Positions 50,777 through 59,607 of a stretch of 64,000 nucleotides of DNA are shown here, piece by piece. The position numbers were made by a program, and so were the translations under genes. The notes below the pieces were generated by a model. It was not told where the DNA came from, ran no database searches, and saw only the letters and a program-made list of their open reading frames with translations. The stretch comes from JAFGAV01 sp041479055 (lineage in GTDB: Bacteria > Acidobacteriota > Aminicenantia > Aminicenantales > JAFGAV01): the NCBI GenBank assembly GCA_963702835.1, contig OY969762.1:372001-436000 (forward strand), given 5' to 3'. The stretch's first letter is position 1. Every line of letters begins with the position of its first letter.

Positions 50777-52378
50777 ATGAGATACCTCAAATTCGCAGCC
50801 CTTGTTCCTTTGATAGTGATCATGCTCGGCGGTTGTTCTCCCGCCAACCATTCCGAGATCACAACCCGGGAAATCGAGGCTCACCTCCGCTTCTTGTCCG
50901 ACGACCTGCTCGAAGGCCGGGCCGTGGGCAGCCGGGGCGAGGCTCTGGCCGCGCTCTATCAGGAGACGCAGCTCAGGCTGGCCGGGGTCGAGCCTTTTTT
51001 TGAGGGAAGCTTCCAGCAGCCCTTCACTCTGAGAGGTTCAACGCCCGACCGCCAGGCAACCCTGGAAATCTTGAGCGGCCGGACGAAAACGACCTTTCCC
51101 TATAAGGAGGCTTTTGTGGCCACCTCCAATCGTGAAGATTGCCCCGAGGTTGTAGAGGCTGAGCTCGTCTATGGAGGCTATCTCATCCAGGCGCCGGAAA
51201 GGGGATGGGATGATATCAAAGGAGCGGACCTGCGCGGCAAAGTCCTGCTGTGCGAGATCAACGAGCCGGGCAATTATGAAGGCGGAATCTTCGACGGCGA
51301 GGACATGACCTATTATGGCCGCTGGACCTACAAGCTCGAGAAAGCGGCCGAGCTGGGCGCCGCCGGCGTGCTCATTATCCACAACGCCAAAGGCGCAGCC
51401 TACGGCTGGGAGGTGGTCCAGAACTCCTGGGCCGGAGAGGGCTTTTTCCTGCCCGACCGGCCTCAGACGCTTTTTTTCCAGGGATGGGTTCGCGGGGAGA
51501 CGGCCAGCTCCATATTCGAGGCAGCCGGCCAAGACCGCCAGCAGCTCCTGGCTCGGGCCGAGGGAAAGGATTTCAAGCCTGTTCCTCTCGGCCTGAAGGT
51601 GCGAGTGCGGCAGAAGCCTTCCTTTCGGACGGTGGAGGTCCGGAACATCGTCGGCCAGGTCTTTCCCCTGGAAAAGAAATATATGGACCGCGCGATCATC
51701 CTGAGCGCCCATTATGACCACCTAGGGCGAGACGTGCAGCGTGAAGGCGACCAGGTCTATAACGGGGCGGTGGACAACTGCTCCGCCTCGGCCTCGCTCC
51801 TGGCCCTGGGCCGCTATTATGCCCGGCATCCCGAGGAGCTTCGAGTCCGCCTGATCCTGGCCGCGGTCACGGCCGAGGAGGAGGGGCTGTTGGGTTCGGA
51901 TTATTTGGCCCGCCACCTGCCCCTGGCAAAATCATCGGTCCTGGCCGACCTCAACCTGGAGATGACCAACGTCTGGGGGGAGGCTGAGGATGTTTTCGCC
52001 ATCGGCGCCAAGCATTCCGACCTGGACGATGTCTGCCGCCGGGCCGCGGAATTCTTGGGGCTTCGCTACATCCCCGAGCGGGAAGGAAACCTGGGCTATT
52101 TCTTCCGTTCCGACCAGCTCAGCTTCGCCCGGGCCGGCATTCCCGCCGTCTGGCTGCACGAGGGCATCGTTTCGCGGGGAGGAAAAAAGGACTATATCCA
52201 AAGGATGACGGAGGACTACAAGAAGAACAGGTATCACAAGGTGACGGACGCATTCGAACCCGGCTGGGACCTGCGGGGCACGGTCCAGATTTGCCGCTGG
52301 GCCCAGGAGATCATTCGGCAGCTCGGCCGGCAGAAATCCCTGCCCCAGTTCCGGCCGACCAGTTCCTTCAAAAGGTAG
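50777..52378 (+). CDS. M28-family zinc peptidase, lipoprotein
   Basis: A 533-residue secreted metallopeptidase. The lipobox IMLGGC puts Cys20 as the lipidated residue. A PA-domain insert covers residues ~120-240. The M28 zinc ligands show as SAHYDHLG (His), NGAVDNCSASA (Asp), TAEEEGLLGSD (Glu-Glu), LNLEMTN, and NRYHKVTD near the C-terminus (His). In place of the usual NLDM, Asp is replaced by Glu, a conservative change. Aminopeptidase activity in the periplasm is likely. The length is normal for PA-containing M28 proteins. Confidence 0.88.
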   Translation: MRYLKFAALVPLIVIMLGGCSPANHSEITTREIEAHLRFLSDDLLEGRAVGSRGEALAALYQETQLRLAGVEPFFEGSFQQPFTLRGSTPDRQATLEILSGRTKTTFPYKEAFVATSNREDCPEVVEAELVYGGYLIQAPERGWDDIKGADLRGKVLLCEINEPGNYEGGIFDGEDMTYYGRWTYKLEKAAELGAAGVLIIHNAKGAAYGWEVVQNSWAGEGFFLPDRPQTLFFQGWVRGETASSIFEAAGQDRQQLLARAEGKDFKPVPLGLKVRVRQKPSFRTVEVRNIVGQVFPLEKKYMDRAIILSAHYDHLGRDVQREGDQVYNGAVDNCSASASLLALGRYYARHPEELRVRLILAAVTAEEEGLLGSDYLARHLPLAKSSVLADLNLEMTNVWGEAEDVFAIGAKHSDLDDVCRRAAEFLGLRYIPEREGNLGYFFRSDQLSFARAGIPAVWLHEGIVSRGGKKDYIQRMTEDYKKNRYHKVTDAFEPGWDLRGTVQICRWAQEIIRQLGRQKSLPQFRPTSSFKR

Positions 52379-52543
52379 ATTCCGGCCTTTAAGACATAAT
52401 TTTTATGTCCCAAAAGCGCCGAATAAGCTTTAAATTCTAGTTTAATATTGATCTATTTTGTTATTTGTCAATGATGTAACTTGGGCCGCCCCCCAATCAA
52501 AGTTTGGCCAAATCGGGGTTTTATGCTAGAATGACTCAATCCG

Positions 52544-53431
52544 ATGGAGACATCGCCCCAAATCCGAACGTCGTTTTTTTCCGACTACCTTAGGCTTTCC
52601 CACGTCATCTATGACCTCCAGGCCAAGACTAAGGTCGAGGCCTTGGATGAGCTCCTGGACATTCTCCAGAAGGATAAGCTCATCGAGAACAAGAAGCTTA
52701 TCCTGACCCGCATCATCGACCGGGAGCGGCTTGAAACCACGGCCATCGGCAACGGCATTGCTCTCCCCCATGCCCGGGTCAACGCCGGGGGAGATATCGC
52801 CGTGGCCGCGGGCCGCTCGGAGAAGGGGATCGACTTTGAGGCGCTGGACAAGAAGAAAGTCCATCTGGTCATCCTGGTCATCTGGAACCCGTCCCTGCCC
52901 GGCCTGTTCAACAACCTCTTTGCCGGCCTGGCTGGTTTTTTGAGAAAAGCGGATTTCCGGCAGCGGGCTTTCGAAGCCAAGGACAAGGAAGCGCTCTACC
53001 ACATCCTATCCCAGATCGAACTGCGCATTCCCCAGGAGGATAAGATCGTCAGCCGGGCCAGCCTGTTGAAGAAGCTCCAGGACATCGAGTTCAAGCTGCG
53101 CAAGACGCCCAAGTCACAGCGCGGGCCGCTGGAACAGCAGGCCCGCCTCATTCGGGGCGAGCTCGACCAAAACCTCCTCAGCCGCTACGACAGGCTCATG
53201 CAGCGCTACGGGTTTGCCGTGGCCGAACTGGAGTCCGGCGTCTGCCAGGGCTGCAACATCAACGTGGCCACCGGGATGAGCTCAGCCATCGCCGGCAGCA
53301 ACGACATCTACATCTGCGAGAACTGCGGCAAGTTCCTGGTCGCCGCCAAGAAGGTCAAAGAGAAAGAAAAAGAAAAGGCGAAGAAATCGATCTCTCCTCG
53401 CCCTCCTCCGCCCCGTTCTTCCAACCGCTAG
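52544..53431 (+). CDS. PTS EIIA-like domain fused to a C4 zinc-ribbon domain
   Basis: A 295-residue soluble protein with an unusual pairing. Residues 10-160 match a PTS fructose/mannitol EIIA domain, with the phospho-His at 76 in GNGIALPHARV. Residues 175-270 are a helical hairpin (LLKKLQDIEFKLRKTPKSQR) leading to a zinc ribbon, C-x2-C (CQGCNINV) and C-x2-C (CENCGKF), as in CT398/YbeD-like C4 ribbon proteins. The C-terminus is Lys/Pro-rich. No EIIB/EIIC genes are near, so it may be a nitrogen-type (PtsN) regulator, not a transporter. ATG 52544. Confidence 0.8.
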   Translation: METSPQIRTSFFSDYLRLSHVIYDLQAKTKVEALDELLDILQKDKLIENKKLILTRIIDRERLETTAIGNGIALPHARVNAGGDIAVAAGRSEKGIDFEALDKKKVHLVILVIWNPSLPGLFNNLFAGLAGFLRKADFRQRAFEAKDKEALYHILSQIELRIPQEDKIVSRASLLKKLQDIEFKLRKTPKSQRGPLEQQARLIRGELDQNLLSRYDRLMQRYGFAVAELESGVCQGCNINVATGMSSAIAGSNDIYICENCGKFLVAAKKVKEKEKEKAKKSISPRPPPPRSSNR

Positions 53432-53454
53432 CCGTCCGGGCGGCGGGAAATCGC

Positions 53455-55104
53455 CTATTCGATAGCTTCCCGGCTGAGGTCCACGGGCTGAAGAACCCGG
53501 AAAACGGGGACGGTTTCGAACCCGCGGCCCCACTCGGGCACCAGAAACCGGTCGAAGAAGTTCCAGACCAACAGACCGTCGTCGCTTTCCGGCTCGAGGA
53601 GGCAGGCGGCCAGGCTGCCCAGCGGCTGGGCGGTCGTAACGAAGATGGTGCCGGCGGGGAACTCTCTTTCTTCCTGGATATACTCCCCTTTGACCCTGTC
53701 GGTCCAGTGGCCCTGGAAAAGACGCTCAGCGGCCCTGAGCTCGGTGATCTTGAAGCCCTCCACCTGAGCCCTGGCCGGCCGGGTCAGCCTGTCCACCAGG
53801 AGGCCGTGTTTCTTGAGGTTGGAGAGAATGGCCGGGTCGCTGCAGGTTAGAAAGTAACCCCAGGGGAACCTAACCGAACGCTGGGGGACGACCTGGGCAT
53901 AGTAGTCCACCGTGTAGGTTTTCTGCCGGTCGGTCTTCTTGACCAAGGGGTAGGTCCCTTCCCGCGGAGTCACCTCCAGCTCAAAGCCGCGGAAGGTTAG
54001 CTTATCCGGGAGAGGCCGCAAGTCGAAGGCGGTGTGGAACAGTGAGCTCGGCTCGGCGCTCTGCCAGCGCTGGGACGCGCGCCGGTCTGCCTGCCGGACG
54101 AGGTCCTGGATAGAAGCGGCCTGTTCCCGGCAGTAATCGAGTATGGCCCGCAGAAAAGAGTAGCAGGCCAACACCCGCGTCCGGTAGTCGGCATAGACGT
54201 AGTTTTCGTCGAGGATGGCCAGCCGGTTGCGCAAGCCGGCGTAGTTGGTGAGGTAGCGCGGCAGAAAAGCGTCGGTCTCTAATCCCTTGGCCAGGTCGGT
54301 TGGGTCGCGGGGGTCGCCGTAGGGCATGGACAGGTAGCCGTAGGACTTCTCCAGCCGGCCGGCCACGGCGGGCAGCATTCTGTCGCGCACGAATTCCAGG
54401 ACCTGTGGGTCGCCGTTGGGGTTGAGCGGCCAGGCATAGGTCACCGGCTCTTGGTGATAAAAGCCGTCGGTGGTATGGCAGTCTACCAGAAGGGCCGGGT
54501 CCCAGCGCCGCAGGACGCCGGCCACCAGGCCTTGCATCTCCGGCGTTTCCAGCTTCATGCCATCGCGGTTGAGGTCGAGGTTCTGTCCATTCGGCCGCAG
54601 GCCCACGCCCTTTTCCGGGCCGGGCTGATGGCGGCGGTTTGCGGGCGATATTTTGTCGTTGCCGTCCGGGTTGAAGTCGGGGGCCATGAGGATGACCAGC
54701 TTATCCAGATAGGGGAGTTTGGCCTCGAGGAGGATGTCGCGGGCCAGCATCATGCAGGCTTCCTTGCCCTCCACTTCGCCGGCGTGGATGTTGGCTTGAA
54801 TATAGACGACGAGCCTCGGGTCGTTGCGGAGAGCCTGGGGCGTGAGGGGCACGGGACGGCCGAGGACGAGGAGCGGCACGGGCCGGCCCTCCACAGTCTG
54901 GGCCATGGTCTCCACTCTCAGGTTCGGGCTCAGGCGATTTAAAGCCTGGATGAAGGACAGGACCTCGGCATGGGTTGAGGTGGCGGTGAACCCGCTGGCC
55001 TCGGCCACAGTCAGCAGCCTGTTTTCTTGGGCGGTTGAGAGGCCTGACAGGCCCAAGGTCAAAATCCAAACCAGCATAGCGATCTGTTTTTTTATCGTTT
55101 TCAT
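53455..55104 (-). CDS. M14-family zinc carboxypeptidase-like protein, secreted
   Basis: A 549-residue exported peptidase. The signal peptide is KKQIAMLVWILTLGLSGLS. The zinc site shows as NIHAGEVEGKE (H-x2-E) and DCHTTDG (His). GQNLDLNRDGMKLETPEM provides the Asn-Arg substrate pocket seen in M14, and ILDENYVYADYRTRV may hold the catalytic Glu. It ends in a C-terminal beta domain. The start at ATG 55104 is set by the signal peptide; the longer upstream frame is without meaning. Probably periplasmic peptide or peptidoglycan processing. Confidence 0.88.
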   Translation of the reverse strand: MKTIKKQIAMLVWILTLGLSGLSTAQENRLLTVAEASGFTATSTHAEVLSFIQALNRLSPNLRVETMAQTVEGRPVPLLVLGRPVPLTPQALRNDPRLVVYIQANIHAGEVEGKEACMMLARDILLEAKLPYLDKLVILMAPDFNPDGNDKISPANRRHQPGPEKGVGLRPNGQNLDLNRDGMKLETPEMQGLVAGVLRRWDPALLVDCHTTDGFYHQEPVTYAWPLNPNGDPQVLEFVRDRMLPAVAGRLEKSYGYLSMPYGDPRDPTDLAKGLETDAFLPRYLTNYAGLRNRLAILDENYVYADYRTRVLACYSFLRAILDYCREQAASIQDLVRQADRRASQRWQSAEPSSLFHTAFDLRPLPDKLTFRGFELEVTPREGTYPLVKKTDRQKTYTVDYYAQVVPQRSVRFPWGYFLTCSDPAILSNLKKHGLLVDRLTRPARAQVEGFKITELRAAERLFQGHWTDRVKGEYIQEEREFPAGTIFVTTAQPLGSLAACLLEPESDDGLLVWNFFDRFLVPEWGRGFETVPVFRVLQPVDLSREAIE

Positions 55105-55450
55105 GTTTTTTTCCTGTGGACCTCCGGAGTGAGGAAGTGTAGCTGATTGGTTTTGCCGGGTCAATGAACAGCTACGACCTTCACGCACCCCGGAAAAAGA
55201 ATTGCATCGCCTTTGTATTTTATTTTCAGGTTCTGATATATTGTGATATGCATGTGGCCGGCGGGGAGTTTGAATGAATTTCGGCAATTTAATTCTGGTG
55301 GGGCCGATATTGGGGGCAGCCCGACATAATTTATTGATTTTAGTCAACTTAATAAACTTTTTCCTATTAAGATAACCCTTAGATTCGATTTTTATTACCA
55401 AAAAATGATATCTAAGCTTGTTCCAGATTAAATTATTAAATTCTTTGCGC

Positions 55451-55479
55451 TTGCACTAAAATAGAAAAAATTATATATT
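55451..55479 (+). promoter_or_regulatory. Promoter of the FadL-like gene
   Basis: TTGCAC (55451-55456), 17-bp spacer, TATATT (55474-55479), 48 bases upstream of ATG 55528. It is the only clear signal in the A+T-rich 55105-55527 gap. Confidence 0.55.
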
Positions 55480-55527
55480 TTTCAAGCTTTGCGGGAAAAC
55501 CTATTTCATCAAGGAAAGGGAGGAGTC

Positions 55528-56868
55528 ATGAAGAAGTCCCTCTTGTGTCTTGTCGTTTTAGTATTATTCTGCGGGTCGGCGGCTTGGGCCAGCATCATCA
55601 CCAACCCTAACCAGAGCGCCCTGTATTTCCGAATGCTGTCCCGGAACGCCTCCACGGACATTGACGCCGTCTATTACAACCCGGCCGGGCTGACCAAGCT
55701 GGCCGACGGCTTCCACATCGGGCTGCACAACCAGACCATCTTCCAGGAGAAGACGGTCGTCAACGAGTTCCCCTTCCTCAACAACGACACTTATGTCGGG
55801 AAAGTCAACGTTCCGCTTTTCCCCAGCGCCTTTATGGTCTATAAGCAAGGCTCGCTGGTTCTGTCCTTCGGCTTCGGCCCCAACTCCGGGGGCGGGTCGG
55901 CCGAGTTCGCCGACGGCCTGCCCTCCTTCGAAATCCCCTTCTCGCTCTTGCCGGCGGGCGTCAGCGCGCTGGGCATCCCGACCACCGCTTATTCTTTGGA
56001 CATGTCCTTCGAAGGGACTTCGGTCTACTACGGTTTTCAAGTCAATGCCTCTTTCGCTTTTGGCGACCTGGTCTCAGCCGCGGCGGGTGTGCGGTACATC
56101 CTGGCCCAGAACACCTATAAAGGCCACATCCGGAATGTCATGATCAATCCCTTCTATCCTCCGCTGGGCCTCATCGGTCAGATGATTCCGGCCAGCCAGT
56201 TCTTCACCGCGGCCGGCCAGCCCGGTTTGGCCGCTCTGACGGCGGACAGAGAGTTGGACGTCAAGCAGGTGGGTTCGGCCATCACCCCCATCCTGAGCTT
56301 GAACGTGACCCCCCTGCAGACGTTGAATTTCAGCCTCAAGTATGAGTTCAACACCAAGCTCGAGCTGGAGAATCAAACAACCATAGATGATACGGGACTC
56401 TATCCGGACGGAGTCAAAGAAAGAAACGACATCCCGGCCATCCTGTCCCTGGGCCTGCAATATGAGGTTCTGCCCAAATTCCGCGCCCACCTCTCCTACA
56501 ACCTTTACTTCGACAAGAACGCCGATTGGGAAGGCCGCCAAGACCTGGTGGACAACAACACCTTTGACCTGGCCCTCGGCCTGGAGTATGAGCTGGCCTC
56601 CGCCGTCTCCTTGAGCGCCGGAGTCCTGCGCACCCAATTCGGGCTCAGCGAACAGTATCAGACGGATTTCAGCCACGAGATCTCCTGCACGTCCCTGGGT
56701 TTTGGGGGGCGCCTCCGGATAATTCCCAAGCTGGACCTTGACCTGGGCTTCCTCTATATTCTCTACGGCACGGCCGAACGGACCTACACCGGCGTGACCG
56801 GGCCTTATACGGAGAGCTACAAGCGGTCTACCCTCGGGTTTGCCATCGGCTTTGGATATCACCTCTGA
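55528..56868 (+). CDS. FadL/OmpP1-type outer-membrane transporter
   Basis: A 446-residue beta-barrel protein. The signal peptide is KKSLLCLVVLVLFCGSAAWA. The N-terminal pattern DIDAVYYNPAGLTKLADGF is the OMPP1/FadL NPAG motif. Paired amphipathic strands and the final GFAIGFGYHL complete the barrel. The family takes up hydrophobic compounds such as long-chain fatty acids or aromatic hydrocarbons. GGGAGGAG before ATG 55528 fixes the start. No fatty-acid degradation genes are adjacent. Confidence 0.88.
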   Translation: MKKSLLCLVVLVLFCGSAAWASIITNPNQSALYFRMLSRNASTDIDAVYYNPAGLTKLADGFHIGLHNQTIFQEKTVVNEFPFLNNDTYVGKVNVPLFPSAFMVYKQGSLVLSFGFGPNSGGGSAEFADGLPSFEIPFSLLPAGVSALGIPTTAYSLDMSFEGTSVYYGFQVNASFAFGDLVSAAAGVRYILAQNTYKGHIRNVMINPFYPPLGLIGQMIPASQFFTAAGQPGLAALTADRELDVKQVGSAITPILSLNVTPLQTLNFSLKYEFNTKLELENQTTIDDTGLYPDGVKERNDIPAILSLGLQYEVLPKFRAHLSYNLYFDKNADWEGRQDLVDNNTFDLALGLEYELASAVSLSAGVLRTQFGLSEQYQTDFSHEISCTSLGFGGRLRIIPKLDLDLGFLYILYGTAERTYTGVTGPYTESYKRSTLGFAIGFGYHL

Positions 56869-57056
56869 GGGACAGCGGAATCGAGCGAATTCCATCCTCT
56901 GCCGCGGACAAAAAATCGCGGGGTCATTTTCACCATTCTGCGCCGCGGCAAAAGCCTGGCCCGAACCCTATCTATGGATTCCCGGTTTCTTGACTTTGTT
57001 TCTGGCCCGGGCCTATTCTTTCTTAATGAATATCTTGGGACCGGAATGAGATCGAC

Positions 57057-57476
57057 ATGTTGAGCTTCGGGGTCAGCCGGGAAAAAGAAGAAGCCCTTTT
57101 CCGGAAGATGGAGGAGCTGGGAATCCGCGAGTCCGACCTGGTCGAGAAGTTCGTCCGTTCCGGAGGCCACGGCGGCCAGAACGTGAACAAAGTGGCCACC
57201 TGCGTCTATCTCAAGCACCTCCCTTCGGGGATCGAGGTCAAGTGCCAGCAGGAGCGGTCCCAAGCCCTCAACCGCTACCTGGCCCGCCGCATCCTGGCCG
57301 ATAAGGTGGAAAGGTTGATTCTAGGGAAGAAAAGCGAAGAGGAGCAGCGCATCGCCAAGATCAGGCGGCAGAAGCGGAAGCGCTCCAAAAGGGCCCAGGA
57401 AAAGATCCTGGTCGACAAGCGCCGCCAGGGTGAGAAGAAAAGGGAGCGCGCTTTTCGGCCGGCGGGAGAAGACTAG
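57057..57476 (+). CDS. Peptide-chain-release-factor-like protein (GGQ domain)
   Basis: A 139-residue basic protein. The catalytic GGQ is in VRSGGHGGQNVNKVATC, followed by SGIEVKCQQERSQALNRYLA, both diagnostic of RF-1-type peptidyl-tRNA hydrolysis domains. It lacks the codon-recognition domains of RF1/RF2, like ArfB (YaeJ), but has its own N-terminus (EALFRKMEELGI) and a Lys/Arg-rich tail that would enter the ribosome's mRNA tunnel. It probably rescues stalled ribosomes. The His insertion in GGHGGQ is usual in this small-protein branch. Confidence 0.85.
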   Translation: MLSFGVSREKEEALFRKMEELGIRESDLVEKFVRSGGHGGQNVNKVATCVYLKHLPSGIEVKCQQERSQALNRYLARRILADKVERLILGKKSEEEQRIAKIRRQKRKRSKRAQEKILVDKRRQGEKKRERAFRPAGED

Positions 57477-57534
57477 TCTCTTTAGGACAGCGGCCCGATT
57501 TATTATTCTTTTTTCTATTTGGCGAGCTGGACCG

Positions 57535-58760
57535 CTAGGCGGCCAATCTGATCAAAGCCGCCAGCAGCAGGTTGGCGCCTTTTTCCAGATCCTCCCAGCG
57601 GATGCATTCCTGAGGGGAGTGGCTGATTCCATCGGGCGAGGGGATGAAGATCAGACCCGCCTCGGTCACGGAAGATAAAATCTGGGCGTCATGGCCGGCC
57701 CCGCTGGCGAGGGTCAGGTGCGGATAGCCGAGTTTGCCGCATTCTTCCTTCAGGATGTCCAGGATGCGGGCCGGGAGGGCCACCGGCTCGGTGGCGTCCA
57801 TGACCTTGGACACGAAAGACAACCCGCGCGTCCGGGCGATATCTTCGGCCATGGCCAGGAGTTCGCCGTCCAAGGCCTCCAGCGTCTCCGGCGAAGCGCT
57901 GCGGAACTCGAGAGTGAAATCCGCTTGAGCGGGGACGATGCTGAAGGATCCGGGATGGACGGTGACCTTCCCCACCGTCACCATGCTGCCGTAGTGCCGG
58001 GTGGCCACATGCTGGGTGCTCTTAAGGGCGAAATCAGCCAGCCCCAGGAAAGCGTCCCTCCGCAACTCGAGGGGAGTGGTGCCGGCATGGCTGGCCTGGC
58101 CGACGAAGGAGCAGAGCCGATAGCGCTTGCCGGATATGCGGTCCACCAGGCCCACGGGGATGCCTTCCTCATCGAGCAGGGGACCTTGTTCGATATGGAG
58201 CTCAAGAAAAGCCTCAACCTCGGGTTTGACCCGGTTGGCCTCCAGGATGCTCTGGATGGTGAATTCAGTCCCCTGGAGGATCTCCGAAAGGGGCGGGCCG
58301 ATCTGGGTCAAGCCCCGTTCGATCAATTCGGTGTTCAGCCGGCCGGTGAAGGCGCGGCTTCCCAGGAAATCTCCGGTCAGGCTGCCTTCCTCATCGGAGA
58401 AGGCGGCGACCTCCAGGGGACGGGTGTGGGGGAGGGCGTTTTCTCGGATTTGCCTCAAGCCTTCCAGCCCGGCCAGGACTCCCACCGCGCCGTCGAACAT
58501 CCCCCCCGGATGACCGTGTCGATGTGGGAGCCGGTCATGACCGGTTTCCCCTGGCCCTCCAAGCGGCCGAAGATATTGCCGGCTCCGTCCTGGCGCACGG
58601 CCAGGCCGGCTTCCTCCAGGCGTTTTTTGAGCCAAGCCCGGGCTTCCAGATCGGCCCGGCTGAACGAGGGCCGGGAGACGGCGCCGCCCGCATCGCAGCC
58701 GATGCGCCCCAATTCCTCGATATCCCGGCGCAGCCTTTCGATGTTGATCCGGACAACCAT
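57535..58760 (-). pseudogene. M20-family amidohydrolase (allantoate/ureidopropionase-like) with a one-base frameshift
   Basis: Starts at ATG 58760 (MVVRINIERLRRDIEELGRI). The first frame reaches GKPVMTGSHIDTVI and then runs out. The second frame resumes at MFDGAVGVLAGLEGL and continues to 57535 with ELHIEQGPLLDEEG, FVGQASHAGTTPLE and LASGAGHDAQILS. Together these form the AllC/HyuC pattern with the di-zinc ligands. Adding one G to the G7 run (58501-58507) would give VIRGGMFDG, as in family members. The missing base sits in a homopolymer, so an assembly error is likely. The usual substrates are N-carbamoyl amino acids or ureidoglycolates. Confidence 0.8.
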
Positions 58761-58767
58761 GAGCGGC

Positions 58768-59490
58768 CTAAGCTTTTTTCCCCAACAGCTGGACCATTTC
58801 GGCCACGGCTTGGCTGATCCCGACCACGGCCGCCCGGGCCACAATGGAAAAACCGATGCTCAGCTCCGATAGGGAGGGGATGTCCACGATAGGCCCGACG
58901 TTCGCATAATCCAAGCCATGTCCGGCATGGACTTCCTCCAGTCCGGATTCAAGCCCGAACTCAGCAGCTTGGCGGATATCCTCTAAAACCTTGAGGCTGG
59001 GCCGCCCCGGCTTTATCTCGGCAAAGGGGCCGGTGTTGATCTCGATGAGCGGCACGCCGATCTCCGCGGCGGCCAGAATCTGGGGCTTGTCCGCGTCGAT
59101 GAAGATGCTGACCTGGATCCCGGCCTTTTGAAGCTTTTGGACGAAAGGGGCCAGGGCCCTGCGGCGGTTGAGGACGTTCAGGCCGCCCTCCGTGGTCAGC
59201 TCATCCGGCTGCTCGGGGACCAAGGAGACGGTATCCGGTTTGACCTCCAGGGCCACTCTCAGCATCTCCGCCGTAGCCGCCATTTCCAGGTTCAGCTTGG
59301 TCTTGATCGTCTGCCGGAGGAGACGAAGGTCGCGCTCTTTGATGTGACGGCGGTCGCCGCGCAGGTGGCAGACGATGCCCTGGGCGCCGGCTTGTTCGGC
59401 CAGTAAGGCCACCAACACCGGCTCCGGCTCCCTGGCCCGCCGCGCTTCGCGCAGAGTGGCGAAATGGTCGATGTTCACCGCGAGTCTCAT
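58768..59490 (-). CDS. pdxJ: Pyridoxine 5'-phosphate synthase
   Basis: A 240-residue TIM-barrel enzyme joining deoxyxylulose-5-phosphate with aminoacetone phosphate to make PNP. MRLAVNIDHFATLREARR is the family front, with the phosphate-site His and Arg. CHLRGDRRHIKERDL, VSLVPEQPDELTTEGG and VHAGHGLDYANVGPIV are all standard. AGGAGAGG precedes ATG 59490. It belongs to the leftward string after glmM, but a repeat at 59508-59607 separates the two. Confidence 0.96.
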   Translation of the reverse strand: MRLAVNIDHFATLREARRAREPEPVLVALLAEQAGAQGIVCHLRGDRRHIKERDLRLLRQTIKTKLNLEMAATAEMLRVALEVKPDTVSLVPEQPDELTTEGGLNVLNRRRALAPFVQKLQKAGIQVSIFIDADKPQILAAAEIGVPLIEINTGPFAEIKPGRPSLKVLEDIRQAAEFGLESGLEEVHAGHGLDYANVGPIVDIPSLSELSIGFSIVARAAVVGISQAVAEMVQLLGKKA

Positions 59491-59507
59491 CCTCTCCTCC
59501 TTAAAAT

Positions 59508-59607
59508 GGGGACACAATACTAATTTACCTTTTTTCTAAGCTGAAAAAAAGTAGGACTCATTCCTAAGGAGATGGAAAGAAAAAAGTGTATTTAGTATTA
59601 TGCCCCC
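59508..59607. repeat. Palindromic REP/MITE-like unit between pdxJ and glmM
   Basis: The left arm GGGGACACAATACTAATT (59508-59525) pairs with the right arm whose reverse complement is GGGGGCATAATACTAAAT; 14 of the first 16 positions agree. An inner dyad (CTTTTTTC near 59528 with GAAAAAAAG near 59542) adds structure. The right arm overlaps the last codon and stop of glmM. One arm-like copy occurs at 2277-2293. Confidence 0.55.

Noticed and set aside
52396..52412. GACATA/TATGTC hairpin after the M28 gene as a terminator
   Set aside because: Six weak pairs with no T-run after it; too weak to call.
53105..55401. Long N-terminal extension of the M14 peptidase beyond 55104
   Set aside because: The upstream residues lack a signal peptide or similarity; the signal peptide at MKTIKKQIAML marks the start.
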